A DNA stretch of 64,000 nt from Larimichthys crocea. Lineage: Eukaryota; Chordata; Actinopteri; Sciaenidae. The notes beneath the pieces were generated by a model. The model was given only the letters and a program-made list of their open reading frames with translations. It made no database searches and had not been told where the DNA came from. The stretch spans positions 13,507,760 to 13,571,759 of the forward strand of contig NC_040027.1 of the NCBI RefSeq assembly GCF_000972845.2, in the 5' to 3' direction. The translations under genes were made by a program, and so were the position numbers. Below are positions 50,214 to 61,960 of this stretch, one piece after another (positions within the stretch are counted from its first letter, which is position 1; each line of letters starts with the position of its first letter).

Positions 50214-52818
50214 GGACATAAAAATGTCCCTTATATAAAAGTGCATTTTTAAAAGTCGACACATAGTTTGCAGCCCTGATCTCCTCACACAGCTCAATCC
50301 ACAGTGTTGGAGCCCTGACTGCAAAATCTCTGTCACCTTTGTGTATAAACCTAGACTGAGGAACAGCCAGGAAGGACGCATCATCAGAAGGCAAACAACT
50401 TCTAAGGCAGCAAACATGCTGGAGGAAATGGAAATCCAGAGTTGCCCAAATTTAAAGCCATTTTGGGAAAGAGTGAAGTAGAAAATGTCTTGAAATTAGC
50501 CCACACAGACAAAGACAGTGGTTAGAGACAGTACAGTAACTTGTTGTATTAAAGTATTAAGTCAATGGAACATTAAAATACCCTGGATGTATACTGTAAT
50601 CACCTCTATGCTTGGGAAATTCACTTGTTACAGCAGCTCATATACACAAGGCTGATAAGAAATGACGGGTTAGCTTCACACTGCCAAGTCTTCAAAGACT
50701 AACATAACAAGACATAACAAGTCATCAGCCGCTATATATGTTCACTATTTCCCTGAATAAACTGGTCTTGACTAACACTCCCTTGCTTAATGTGGTTTTC
50801 CTTCTGCAAACACACTTTTCTGTGTCCTAATATATCATTTGCAGTAGTTTTCTCATCTCATTATACTTCCTTTGTTCAGATTATAACACTGCAGCCTGCA
50901 ACAGGGCCAATAATAACAAGTATTCAAAGGTATTCAAATCCCATGATAACAATGGCAACAGCATAGTACTGTAGCTCTTTCTCAAGGCAGACAGGCGTAA
51001 CTAATAATGATGCCTCCATTCCATTTCGGTGCGCCAGACGCTGACACACATAATTGGAATGCAGTCATTACCAGTGTTATTAGTTACACCTGTGTTTCAA
51101 AGATCTAAATGTAACTATTGTGTCTGTCCAGACCCGGTTTAACCGTTACTACATGTTCTGAGTTTGTCCTGTGTGACTCTGTGCTCTGGGTACGATCACC
51201 CACAAGAAGTATGTGACACTCTTTAGCACTAAGTCAGACACTGCCAAATATTTCACTGATTTTGGTGGAACTGGATCATATTTTCTGATGCCTAAACTCC
51301 CTGTGATTTCCACAGTTTTCTGATGGACAGTGAAGTAAACTGCTGCCATTTGTAGCTGCTGTTAGCTGCTGTCAGCTCACTTTGTTAGCAGGGCTGTCCG
51401 GACTGTGAGCTCAGAGCACTGGGGGAGTGTTAGTGTTTGTACCACGGGTGTTTTGGACCACCGGAAAGTGGAGGTTTACAGGCCCAAGGTGTCGGGGAAT
51501 GCTAACAGGTAACAGAGCTGGTGTTGTGCCAAAACAGGAGCTAAACAAACGGGCAATGTAACCTGTTGTTGGTGGGAGCTTGGTGAAATAAAAGGCTGAC
51601 AGACAGATGCAGAGCTGGGCTTCTTGTTGTTGGACTAGTCAGTAATATTAGCTGTCCATATTTATGACATAAAACTGGGGGAGCTAAATTGCAAGAGCTA
51701 TCTAATTTATCCTACTTTAACCATGGCAAATAAATACAAAACTACATTATAATGTTAAATATAGTGTTTTCTATTTATGTAATGTGTTATACTGTCTATG
51801 GTTTAAATAAGTATTTTAATAAAGGTCCAGTGTAGAGTTGCCACGATACTATCCCAGACAAAGTATCATGGTTTCAGGTATTATCGCGATACTGCAGCCT
51901 TTTTTTAATCATAATTATTTCTATGAACTGCAATGTATTTGTACTGGTTATAAATACTTATTAATTACTTATAATGTTGTTTGCTGCATGATAAACATAA
52001 TACTGGTGAAGTAACAATTAGACTGAAACAAGTTTGAAACAATGAGTTTGGTTTTTTGAGCAAAATACTGTAAGTGGAGCCACTGATGACGACGACGCCG
52101 TGGCAGACTCGCCGCTCAGGCCCGGTGCTCCTGCCGTGGTGAGTGTGTTGTCTCGTGTTTGAGACTGTAAGCCGTGCGTGAATCTGGGCGAGAGTTGGGT
52201 TTGTTTTGAAGCGAATTTCTATCTAAGCGGAGCTGTCTTCATGGAGTTCGTTCTTGCCGGCAGAAACACACGAACAGCCAATCAGCTAACAGACGGGCGG
52301 ACCCAGCGTGCGGAAATAGCCTATCATATCCCCGGACGTCACCAGTAACAGGCAAACAGCCAATCATACAGCAGCTGTGTAGTTCGGTTGCAGTAGTTGC
52401 CATGTTGGTTTGTTTACAAGGGAGTAGCATGCAGTGAGAAGCCAGGAGGAGCGTAGAGGCGGCCGCTATGTAGTGGAAACTGGCGCTGGTAGCATAGTAA
52501 TCCACGGTACCGTATTTTCTAGTATGGTAGGAACCGTTATGCACCGCAGGGCACCTTGCATTTCTTCGGACGTTGTTTTATGCACAGTCACAGACTTGAC
52601 AGGCTTTATTTAGCTTTTTTTTTTTTTAAATCCATCATCAAGAAAAGTTTTCTGAATTTCAACGGTCCAAGTCCAGTGTATAGGATTTAGTGGCACCTAG
52701 TGGTGAAGTTGCAAATTAATATTCTCTTATGCCTCACCCTCTCCTCCCATGCATGTAGGAAAAACTCACATTAAAAGCAAAAAGGACATATTAAGATCAG
52801 TGTTTGGTTTGTCCGTTC
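50214..52818 (+). repeat. 2.6-kb duplicated segment, copy 1
   Basis: Parallels 57229-59749 with small indels and substitutions. It contains a LINE tail, the 51400-51660 repeat, a hAT-like segment (51833-52545: 'ttatcgcgatactgcagcc', CpG-rich 'actcgccgctcaggcccgg') and the left half of a MITE. The match ends inside that MITE. Confidence 0.95.
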
Positions 52819-53874
52819 AGCTGATTCGGCCACTTTTCCCAGGTTGTAAAATGGCTAAAAGATGGACACAAATGCAACGCCTGTCATCCCATCCCACGAG
52901 TATAAGTGCACATTTATTATCAAAGTAAAACAATCATATCTCCTGTTTTCCATGGCCTATTGGCGCCAAATCAAATCAGCATTTTTGTGTAAAGTTGATG
53001 CCGATGCTTTATGTGACAGAGATTTTTTTGTTACACTGCTTTACAGACTCCACGTGATCTGATCACGCTGGTGTGATCATCAGCTACAGAGAGGTAAAAC
53101 AAACTTTCTTCCTGTTCAACTGCTTCACCACAAAATCCAATTAACTTAAACACAAGTTATCTATGTCAATCAATGGAATAATAGTACTTACTTACATGAG
53201 AGTATTCAGGCCAAAAGTCAATGAAGTCTGGGTTTTTTTTCCGGAAAAATCGGCAGCGTCACGGCCACGCCCTCTGATAAAAAGTTGTGCTTTTGATAAC
53301 TTTTCATTGTCGAGAACACACACGGCAAGTTTCCTCCTAAGGATGAAATCCCTAGGAGGAGTTCGTTCAAATGCGAAATTTTACACCTGACATGGGGGGG
53401 GGGGTAGGCAAATTTTCGGGGGGATATGGGCCATCAAAAATGCGATTTACTCTTAAACATCGTTCAGCATTTGAAATCCAATAGGTCCTCGCCCCAGTGT
53501 GCTGTGCTCGGGCCCTAATAATAAACATTCGAAATTCAATAGGGCCGCGCACCGCGTGCTCGGGCCCTAATAAACATTCGAAATTCAATAGGGCCTTGCA
53601 CCGCGTGCTCGGGCCCTAATAAAGTTTTGAAGAACAATAGGGCAGCCACACTAACTAGAAAAAATTGTATTTCCTGTGGAAATACGAGGTGGATGCCCTC
53701 TGCCAAACTGCCTGATGCATCTATGGAAATTTGTACGAAAAGGTGTGTGTGAAACGCGCACTAGAAAGAATGTGCATCCCACTTATTTACACGTACACGC
53801 GCATGAAACACGTCTGACTGTATTTATCACATAGTAACACAGCAGTTGAACAGTGGTTCATCTACCATGGCACT
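52819..53874. other. Sequence between duplicated segment and ERV 5' LTR
   Basis: No host gene recognised. Apart from the GGGCCC repeat at 53462-53640 I cannot name its content. It is absent at the corresponding place in copy 2, so it belongs to the inserted or alternate sequence that also contains the ERV. Confidence 0.5.
53462..53640. repeat. Tandem ~49-bp repeat with GGGCCCTAATAA units
   Basis: Three units of 'cattcgaaattcaatagggc' + 'accgcgtgctcgggccctaa', followed by a degraded fourth. AGGGCC and GGGCCCT blocks give each unit local dyad symmetry. This unit type is widespread in fish genomes. Confidence 0.8.
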
Positions 53875-54298
53875 TGTAGTGGAAAAATTCTTTTAACCTC
53901 TGTTTTACTTTTTTATGCTTACTTTATATTACAATTATATTTTTGTGTTTAACTTGTATGAACTTTGTCCTATTTAGGAGACTGCCTCCTGATGGGTTGA
54001 TATATGTTTGAGTGTGGACATTTCTCTCTGTCCCGGAGATGTTGGTACCAGCCACGGTGTAAAAAGGGGAGTAAAGCAGATATTTACGAGGGTAACCCCC
54101 TTAATTCAATTAGAGTCTCTTTTATTACCTCAGAGGAGAGGGAGGGGGAGAAATGTCTACAAAAGGAGCAGTTGAATGTATTATCAGCAGAGAGAACTTT
54201 GCGACTCTTGTACTCGTACTGTTGTCTCTCCTTGGCCAAGAATAAAACTCTCATTTAATACTGATCGTGTTCTCAGTCTTTATCGAATTTCCACAACA
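53875..54298 (+). mobile_element. ERV 5' long terminal repeat (424 bp)
   Basis: Bounded by TG...CA: starts TGTAGTGGAAAAATTC and ends GAATTTCCACAACA, which form imperfect inverted ends (TGTWGTGGAAA). A polyadenylation signal AATAAA is at 54241-54246, so R/U5 lie in the last ~60 bp. The primer-binding site follows 4 bp later. No 3' LTR is in the window, so age cannot be estimated from LTR divergence. Confidence 0.85.
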
Positions 54299-54302
54299 AA
54301 CT

Positions 54303-54320
54303 TGGCGTCACGAACAGGAT
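54303..54320 (+). promoter_or_regulatory. ERV primer-binding site
   Basis: Begins TGGCGTCACGAACAGGAT just after the LTR; TGG matches the CCA end of a tRNA. The priming tRNA species is not assigned. Confidence 0.75.
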
Positions 54321-54621
54321 CCCCCGACCGGTCGTCCGGACAGTGACCAGTGGAGTGGCTTCCCCGGATTAGAAAAGAAATCCGGCCTCCAACCTCGATT
54401 AATGATTAAGAGACAGGAGGACTGATCATTTTGTCCGTGATCGCCGGCGTTGGGATTCAACGAACTCAAAAGAAAAAGAAAAAAGAAATTTGGTGAGACA
54501 CTTTCAGTTTCTTGAGAGAAAAAAAAAAAAAAATAGAAGACTGAAAAAAGAAAAAAAAAAAAAAAAGAGAAAAGAGGCATAGTGTGGTGAAGGGGTAAAA
54601 CTTGACGAGTGGCGACTAGAC

Positions 54622-54722
54622 GGGTTGGTTAAAGTCCAACCTTGGATCGGGTTGGTTAAAGTCCAACCTTAGATCAAGATTGGTTAAAGTCCAATCTGGG
54701 ATTGGCAAGAGTCCAATCTCTG
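54622..54722 (+). repeat. 27-bp tandem repeat in ERV leader
   Basis: GGGTTGGTTAAAGTCCAACC is repeated (54622, 54649), then two diverged units (54676, about 54698). Each unit contains a small hairpin (TTGG...CCAA), so the leader RNA may fold into a row of stem-loops, possibly part of packaging or translation control. Confidence 0.75.
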
Positions 54723-54828
54723 TACTTTGGGTACAAGTCTTTTTGGAGTGATTGAGACTTAAAAACGAATCACCCTTCTCCGGGGACGCCTGTGAGAATA
54801 AAAGAGAGCTCTCACCCATTATTGGAAA

Positions 54829-56373
54829 ATGGGAATAGGAAAGTCTAAGTCGCTGACTCCTCCAGGAGGCCCCATCGTCACCATTATGACCTCAAAATAT
54901 GGTTCTCAATGTATTGATTGTCTTAATGCATGGACAAATGAATTTGGGTTCCCTAAAGGGGGATCCCTGAGCATGAAAGAGATAAGACAGTTAGAAAGAA
55001 AATTAGACTATAAGGAGTCAGAAATAGAAAAACATAGGAAGTGTTTGAGTAACTGGAAAGCAGAAGTGACCGACGAGAAGGAGATGCAGTGTCAGAAGGA
55101 ATTACCAGAGAGAAAGAATAGTGAAAAACGGAAAATGAAGAAAACACAAGGTCCACCACCATATGTTCTTCCACCTCCTACTGCACCCTCTTCTCTGTAT
55201 CCTGTTACAGAACTGCAGGCCCTGAAGGTGAACCCTGACCTAGACTCCTGTCCCTTTCGACGAAAACCTGCCGTGTCCGGAGCAATGGGAGGATACGACG
55301 AGCCAGATCAAGATGTGAAAGAAGAAGAGAAGGAAGAATATGAAGATGTCGTGCTGGCTACATCACCACCACCTCCTGTACCACCAGTATTCAGGTCAAC
55401 ACACACCATGCAGACCAGACTACAAGCTTCTGAGACTGACACACCGACTGCTTCGACCTTTCCCATGGTCGAGGTGGCTGGACCGGATGGTCCTATTCTC
55501 GTGCATCGGCCATGGACAGCAGCTGATGTAAGAGAGGCGGCAGAACACCTGCCAGATCCACGCAACTCAGGAATGAAATTTATTGAACAATTTCTGAATT
55601 TTTGTCAAGAATTCCGACCTACAGGAACTGAAATACGAAGGATTCTGGCAAAGAGACTTGGGCCAGGAGACCTGCTGAAAATCTCCCAACGTATTCCCAG
55701 GCCTGAGTTGAAAATTGTTCACGTAAATTGGGCCGATGCTAAAAACATGGAGTATCGGGATTCGCTCCTTGTGCTAGGTGACGCACTGAGGAAAGCCTTT
55801 CCTCCCAAGGTTGATATGTCTAAAATAGCCAGCTGCAAACAAAAACCAGAAGAACAGGTCGATGACTATGTATCCAGATTGACTGCCATCTTTAACGAAC
55901 ATAGTGGGCTGGAGGAGCCAGGGCATATCGGTGCGCAGCCTGATGCATGGGAGAGCCACCTCTGCAATTCCATCCTCGCAGGCATGCTCCCTGAGTTACA
56001 TGATATTGTTATCCGCACATATGTGGGGTGCAAAGAAGAATGTCGACTAAATGATCTGAAGCGACATGCACGCCATGCACAACTGACTCAGCAACAGAAG
56101 AAGAAAGCTAAGCAGGAAAAGACTGAGAAAGAACTGCACATGGCAGCCCTCACTATGTATTCTGCATTGGCAACCACGCAGGGACAGCGTGGCCGAGGAC
56201 GAGGCAGAGGCCGTGGACGTGGGGGAAGAGGAGGCGGACGAGGAGGTCAGCAGGGACAAGGCTTTCAAGATCCCAATGCCTGTTACAGATGTGGAGAAAT
56301 TGGACACTGGGCTAGAGAATGTCCCATGAACGCTTCGAATGAACAGGCACGAGCATACGGCACGTCTGATTGA
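54829..56373 (+). CDS. gag: ERV gag polyprotein, intact 514-residue frame
   Basis: Structural polyprotein of an endogenous retrovirus. Visible: Met-Gly start (possible myristoylation), a coiled, charged N-terminal region, a PPPY late-domain motif at residues 109-112, a proline-rich linker, a capsid-like region, an Arg/Gly-rich box (about 450-478) and one C-x2-C-x4-H-x4-C zinc knuckle (485-498). The frame is uninterrupted, unlike other repeats here, which suggests a recent insertion. It ends in TGA at 56371-56373, and the protease frame continues in the same frame, the arrangement used by gamma- and epsilon-type retroviruses for stop-codon readthrough. Host of origin and replication competence cannot be judged; pol is broken. 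Confidence 0.92.
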   Translation: MGIGKSKSLTPPGGPIVTIMTSKYGSQCIDCLNAWTNEFGFPKGGSLSMKEIRQLERKLDYKESEIEKHRKCLSNWKAEVTDEKEMQCQKELPERKNSEKRKMKKTQGPPPYVLPPPTAPSSLYPVTELQALKVNPDLDSCPFRRKPAVSGAMGGYDEPDQDVKEEEKEEYEDVVLATSPPPPVPPVFRSTHTMQTRLQASETDTPTASTFPMVEVAGPDGPILVHRPWTAADVREAAEHLPDPRNSGMKFIEQFLNFCQEFRPTGTEIRRILAKRLGPGDLLKISQRIPRPELKIVHVNWADAKNMEYRDSLLVLGDALRKAFPPKVDMSKIASCKQKPEEQVDDYVSRLTAIFNEHSGLEEPGHIGAQPDAWESHLCNSILAGMLPELHDIVIRTYVGCKEECRLNDLKRHARHAQLTQQQKKKAKQEKTEKELHMAALTMYSALATTQGQRGRGRGRGRGRGGRGGGRGGQQGQGFQDPNACYRCGEIGHWARECPMNASNEQARAYGTSD

Positions 56374-57218
56374 CAGGGACAGGATGAAGGGCAAGGGACA
56401 TCACCCGAAGGCTCTGCAGAACAGGGAAGTGAAACACACACACAGCCACATGCATGTTTACATAATGATGATAACCAGGAGCACACACACCAGCATGTTC
56501 ATGCTCATGTACATAATGCTATAAGATATCTTGAACAGAAAAACACACCACAGGTTGAAACTTATGTACAATATGCAGGTGATCCTAAAACTGTTTTTCC
56601 TTTATATGCATTGACAATAGAAGGGACTGAAGTGATGTTTTTGGTAGATTCAGGAGCTACAAATTCTGTGATTATGGCTTCCACATTTTCACACACACCA
56701 AAAATGACTGGTAACCATGTGTATTCTGTCGGAGCATCTGGCCAATCGATTAAAGAGAGAGTGACCGCTCCTCTGCGTTGTATTACACCAGAGGGGGAGT
56801 AAATAAAGCATGCATTCTTATTCTCACATCTCTGCCCTGTTAATCTGCTCGGCAGAGATCTCATGTGTAAATTGGGGATATGTTTGATATCTACTCCGGA
56901 CGGGTTAAAGGTGAGTTCTCTCACCTCCTGATATTTTGTGGGCAAAGCATAAATATGATGTAGGACTAATTCAGGGTTGTGAGCCAGTAATGATAACTGC
57001 AAAATCTGACTTTCGCCCATGCAAACAACAATACCCTTTAAAACAAGAGGCTATTGATGGCATTACTCCAGTGTTCAATCACCTTTTGCAAGCAGGCGTA
57101 ATTGTTCCATGTCCTGATTCTCCAGTTCGCACACCTTTATTCCCTGTCAAAAAAATTAGGGATGAAGGCCAACCAGTTGAATGGCGATTTGTACAAGACC
57201 TACAAGCTGTGAATGCTG
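56374..57218 (+). pseudogene. pol: ERV pro-pol, interrupted, cut by assembly gap
   Basis: Same frame as gag after its TGA: an aspartic protease motif (DSGAT) lies near 56650, then an in-frame TAA at 56800-56802, then further matching sequence up to a change of frame around 56911-56930. The shifted frame carries the start of reverse transcriptase (WRFVQDLQAVN) until the gap. So two breaks are visible. RNase H, integrase, env and the 3' LTR are not in the window. The breaks could be real or base errors near a contig end. Confidence 0.85.
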
Positions 57219-57228
57219 NNNNNNNNNN
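57219..57228. other. Assembly gap (10 N) inside the ERV
   Basis: Left of the gap is ERV reverse transcriptase; right of it the sequence restarts as a second copy of 50214 onward. Confidence 0.99.
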
Positions 57229-59749
57229 GGACATAAAAATGTCCCTTATATAAAAGTGCATTTTTAAAAGTTGACACATAGTTTGCAGCCCTGATCTCCT
57301 CACACAGGTCAATCCACAGTGTTAGAGCCCTGACTGCAAAATCTCTGTCACCTTTGTGTATAAACCTAGACTAAGGAACAGCCAGGAAGGACGCATCATC
57401 AAAAGGCAAACAACTTCTAAGGCAGCAAACATGCTGGAGGAAATGGAAATCCAAAGTTGCCCAAAATTAAAGCCATTTTGGGAAAGAGTGAAATGTCTTG
57501 AAATTAACCCACTCAGACAAAGACAGTGGTTAGAGACAGTACAGTAGCTTGTTGTATTAAAGTATTAAGTCAATGGAACATTAAAAAACCCTGGATGTAT
57601 ACTGTAATCACCTCTATGCTTGGGAAATTCACTTGTTACAGCAGCTCAAATACACAAGGCTGATAAGAAATGACAGGTTAGCTTCACACTGCCAAGTCTT
57701 CAAAGACTAACATAACAAGACATAACAAGTCATCAGCTGCTATATATGTTCACTGTTTCCCTGAATAAACTGGTCTTGACTAACACTCCCTTGCTTAATG
57801 TGGTTTTCCTTCTGCAAACACACACTTTTCTGTGTCCTAATATATCATTTGCAGTAGTTTTCTCATCTCATTATACTTCCTTTGTTCAGATTATAACACT
57901 GCAGTATTCAAAGGTATTCAAATCCCATGATAACAATGGCAACAGCATAGTACTGTAGCTCTTTCTCAAGGCAGACAGGCGTAACTAATAATGATGCCTC
58001 CATTCCATTTCGGTGCGCCAGACGCTGACACACATAATGGGAATGCAGTCATTACCGGCGTTATTAGTTACACCTGTGTTTCAAAGATCTAAATGTAACT
58101 ATTGTGTCTGTCCAGACCCGGTTTAACCGTTACTACATGTTCTGAGTTTGTCCTGTGTGACTCTGTGCTCTGGGTACGATCACCCACAAGAAGTATGTGA
58201 CACTCTTTAGCACTAAGTCACACACCGCCAACTATTTCACTAATTTGGTGGAACTGGATCATATTTTCAGATGCCTAAACTCCTTGTGATTTCCACAGTT
58301 TTCTCATGTACAGTGAAGTAAACTGCTGCCACCTGTAGCTGCTGTAAGCTCACTTTGTTAGCAGGGCTGTCCGGACTGGGGGAGTGTTAGTGTTTGTACC
58401 ACGGGTGTTTTGGACCGCCGGAAAGTGGAGGTTTACAGGCCCGAGGTGTCGGGGAATGCTAACAGGGAACAGAGCTGGTGTTGTGCCAAAACAGGAGCTA
58501 AACAAACGGGCAATGTAACCTGCATGGACATAATGACAGAGGTGGACGATCTTCTGTTGTCAGAAGAAGCTAAGAAGACAAAAGGAGAAAATAACCCATT
58601 GCACAAGTTTAAATCTGTTGTTGGTGGAAGCTTAGATTAAAGGCTGAAAGACAGACTCCAAGCTGGGCTTCTTGTTGTTGGACTAGTCAGTAATATTAGC
58701 TGTCCATATTTATGACATGAAACTGGGGGCGCTAAATTGCAAGAGCTATCTAATTTATCCTACTTTAACCATGGCAAATAAATACAACTACATTATAAGT
58801 TAAATATAGTGTTTATTATATATGTAATGTGTCTATGTCTATGGTTTAAATAAGTATTTTAATAAAGGTCCAGTGTAGAGTTGTCACGATTCCAAAATGA
58901 GTAACCATGATTCTATACCAGACAAAGTATCATGGTTTCAGGTATTATCGCGATACTGCTGCCTTTTTTTATCATAATTATTTTTATGAACTGCAATGTA
59001 TTTGTACAAGTTATAAATACTTATTAATTACTTATAATGTTGTTTGGTGCATGATAAACATAATACTTGTGAAGTAAGAATTAGACTGAAACAAGTTTGA
59101 AACAATGAGTTTGGTTTTTTTGAGTAAAATAAGTGGAGCCACTGACGACGACGCCGCGGCAGACTCGCCGCTCAGGCCCGGTGCTCCTGCCATGGTGAGT
59201 GTGTTGTCTCGTGTTTGTGACTGTAAGCCGTGCACGAGTCTGGGCTAGAGTTGGGTTTGTTTTGGAGCGAATTTCTATCAAAGCGGAGCTGTCTTCATGG
59301 AGTTCGTTCTTGCCGGCAGAAACACACGAACAGCCAATCAGCTAACAGACGGGCGGACCCAGCGTGCGGAAACAGCCTATCATATCCCTGGACGTCACCA
59401 GTAACAGGCAAACAGCCAATCATTCAGCAGCTGTGTAGTTCGGTTGCAGTAGTTGCCATGTTGGTTTGTTTACAAGGGAGTAGCATGCAGTGAGAAGCTG
59501 AGAGGAGAGAGAAACTGGGGCTGGTAGTATAGTAATCTACGGTACCGTATTTTCTAGTATAGTAGGAACCGTTATGCACCGCAGGGTACCTTGCATCTCT
59601 AGTCCAGTGTATAGGATTTAGTGGCACCTAGTGGTGAAGCTGCAAATTAATATTCTCTTACGCCTCACCCTCTCCTCCCATGCATGTAGGAAAAACTCAC
59701 ATTAAAAGCAAAAAGGACATATTAAGATCAGTGTTTGGTTTGTTCGTTC
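57229..59749 (+). repeat. 2.5-kb duplicated segment, copy 2 (without ERV)
   Basis: Matches 50214-52818 with the same order of blocks. Differences include loss of about 25 bp near 57903 and an extra block near 58522-58615 ('acataatgacagaggtggac'). Here the MITE that is interrupted in copy 1 is complete. Confidence 0.95.
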
Positions 59750-59929
59750 TGGGCTACTGTACAAAAATGGCGGTTCAATATGGTGGACTCCGTGGAAGAG
59801 GACCCGCTCTCACTGTAAATATGAACAAAAACACAACGATTTATATATTCAGGTTGTTATACAGCAATGAAAACATACTAATGAATATTATATTCCATCC
59901 CTGCAAATCTCACACACTGGACCTTTAAG
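59601..59929. mobile_element. Complete MITE with AAAGGTCCAGTGTGT-type ends
   Basis: Left end 'gtccagtgtataggatttag' and right end 'cacacactggacctttaa' are inverted. It has no frame. The left part occurs again at 52678-52818 where it is cut, and the right part at 36095-36260. Members of this family are abundant in percomorph fishes. Confidence 0.8.
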
Positions 59930-60179
59930 TAATTTGTTTTCTCTGAACTTTGCCTTGTAAACTGGCATGGTAACACTTGTACACTGAATCACTGTCACTC
60001 AGTGTGGAGTGAATTAAACACTCAGTCTGAAGATAAGGAAGTCTTCCTGCAGCAGGCTACGTGCCGGAGGTCTTGTCTGTCTGGATGGAAACTAGCGGTT
60101 TCCTCCGTGAAGGGAGGGTCCACGCCGAGGAGTGAAAAGAGGAGTGAAAGTGCACACGTGGACACCTGAGACCGACGTG

Positions 60180-60300
60180 AGCTCCAGCCAATGAGAGCAC
60201 GGCCTGATGACGCACGCTTCCTTCAGTCGTCCAATAGGCATTGAGAGATAAAAGCCTAAAACTGTTGGAAAAAATCAGTGGAAAAACAGTTTGTGGATCG
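60180..60300 (+). promoter_or_regulatory. Candidate promoter with two CCAAT boxes
   Basis: CCAATGAG (about 60188) and CCAATAGG (about 60231), a TGACGCA element (about 60208) and a TATA-like GATAAAAG (about 60249), followed by a GC-rich first-exon-like stretch. Spacing is typical of a vertebrate core promoter on the plus strand. The gene itself would lie right of the window; TMEM45A follows LNP1 in human, which is only a positional guess. Confidence 0.5.
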
Positions 60301-60454
60301 GCTGCAGGACGCGGAGGAGAGGAGACAGCTGATGTTTACTTCGGAACATAGAGGATTTCTGTGTAGGGGAAAAAACATGTGTGAGGAGGAAATGAGGATT
60401 TTTTAAGAGGGGCTGAACAACTTTTTATCTCCAGGAACAATAAACATACTTGGG
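60280..60454 (+). other. Candidate 5' UTR exon with splice donor
   Basis: Downstream of the CCAAT/TATA-like elements, ending CATACTTGG|gtaaga (donor at about 60455). Several short ATGs are followed by stops, so it is likely non-coding. Its 3' part is the first unit of the tandem repeat that follows. Confidence 0.4.
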
Positions 60455-61960
60455 TAAGACCCCCCTCCTCTTTTCTTTCTACTGTAAAGGAATTATAGGA
60501 TACAACATCTTTATACTGCTTTTATACTTCCAAAGAAACTTCAAGTCTTTATACCAAGGAGATCTCATGTTAGTTCACATGTAGACTCAGTGAAACACAA
60601 ATCTTTGCATCAAATGATCTCACATGGCACTCAATGTATGAGGTGGTTTCATAATTCAATGTTAAATCAAACAAACAAATGTTAAATACTAAGTATAATC
60701 GGTGGTGGAGGAGTATTTAGAAGTAAAAATACCAATCCCACGCTATGATGATGAACTTATCACCTCCAGGAATAAACATATTTGGGAAAGACCTCCCCTT
60801 TTCTTTTTCCCCCTCACCAACAAATTCAAAAATAGTCGTAACAGTTATTCTACTAAATAGAGTTAATCTCAGGCAAATTCCTGCGTTACAGCTGCAGTTA
60901 CATGTGACAAAAACAAGGCAACATACAAGGCATGAGGAAGTTTAAAGTGACTACCAAACAAACTTCAAGTCTTTGTACTAAAAAAAAAAGAAAATCCTAA
61001 GAGCTGGAAAAGAAAAGTAAGCAGCTGTTATGTTGGGCTGCAGTTCACATTCAGACTCAGCGCATCACCCAATCATCTCAGATGGTAGTAAGTCATTTAA
61101 ATACTTATATCTACTTATATACTACTTATATCTGTTTAATATGTTACACCATCTCTATTTATATACTTAACAGGTCCTGTCTGCTCAGATGATGGATGTA
61201 TGGCTTTCAGTCTCATTATTCGACACTGTTTTTTTTTTAAATCAAACATTTAAAATGTTAAATACTTAGTATAATATTAAAATTTGCTTTCATAAAAGTA
61301 TCAATCCCACACTATGATAATGAACAACTTTTAATCTGCAGGCACAAACATACTTAGCTTTATTTCTACTGTAAAATGGATTCTAGTATATTGTACACAT
61401 GGTGCATTTATACAGCTGCTTTATTGTACTTCCAAAGAAACGTATCGTCTTTAAAAGATCCAAGGAGCTAGAAAAGAAAACATCCTTTAGTCACAGTCTC
61501 TCATGCTGGGCTGCAGTTCACATTTAGGCTCAGTGAACCACAAGTCTCTTCATGGTGAGTCATTTAATGAACTACTTGTATCTGTTTAATACGTGATACA
61601 ATCTCTTTTTATAAACTTCACAGGCTCTGAAAGAGAAAAAAACAGTAAGAAAGACACGAAGGACACTGTATGTCACTGTAAAAATATACAAATGAATGTA
61701 AAAATATACAAATGTACCAATCCCTTTTTTACTATGATAATGAAGAACTTTTAATCTCCAGGAACAAACATACTTGTTTATTATATGAGAAAAGGCTTCA
61801 TAGTGCGTCTGTACAGCTGCTTTATCGTACTTCAAAAGGAACTGACTGTCGTTATACTTTAAAAAAAAGAAGTCCTAAGTGAGAAGCTGTTATGTTGGGC
61901 TGCAGTAAACCACAAATCTCTTAATGGTAAACTTTAATTCTTTCATGGTAAGACGTTAAT
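60410..61960 (+). repeat. Diverged tandem repeat, ~330-570-bp units, four copies
   Basis: Landmark 'atctccaggaacaataaaca' recurs in altered form at about 60430, 60750, 61335 and 61750; each is followed by 'ctgctttattgtacttc', 'caaagaaac', 'gttatgttgggctgcagt' and 'cacaaatctctt'-like blocks. Order is kept while spacing varies. No frame. Confidence 0.75.

Noticed and set aside
52080..52150. Exon ending in gtgagtg (…ADSPLRPGAPA…)
   Set aside because: The same sequence occurs in the second duplicated copy and sits within hAT-like repeat sequence; no partner exon was found.
54953..56394. Several minus-strand frames over gag
   Set aside because: Shadows of the 514-residue gag frame; no independent features.
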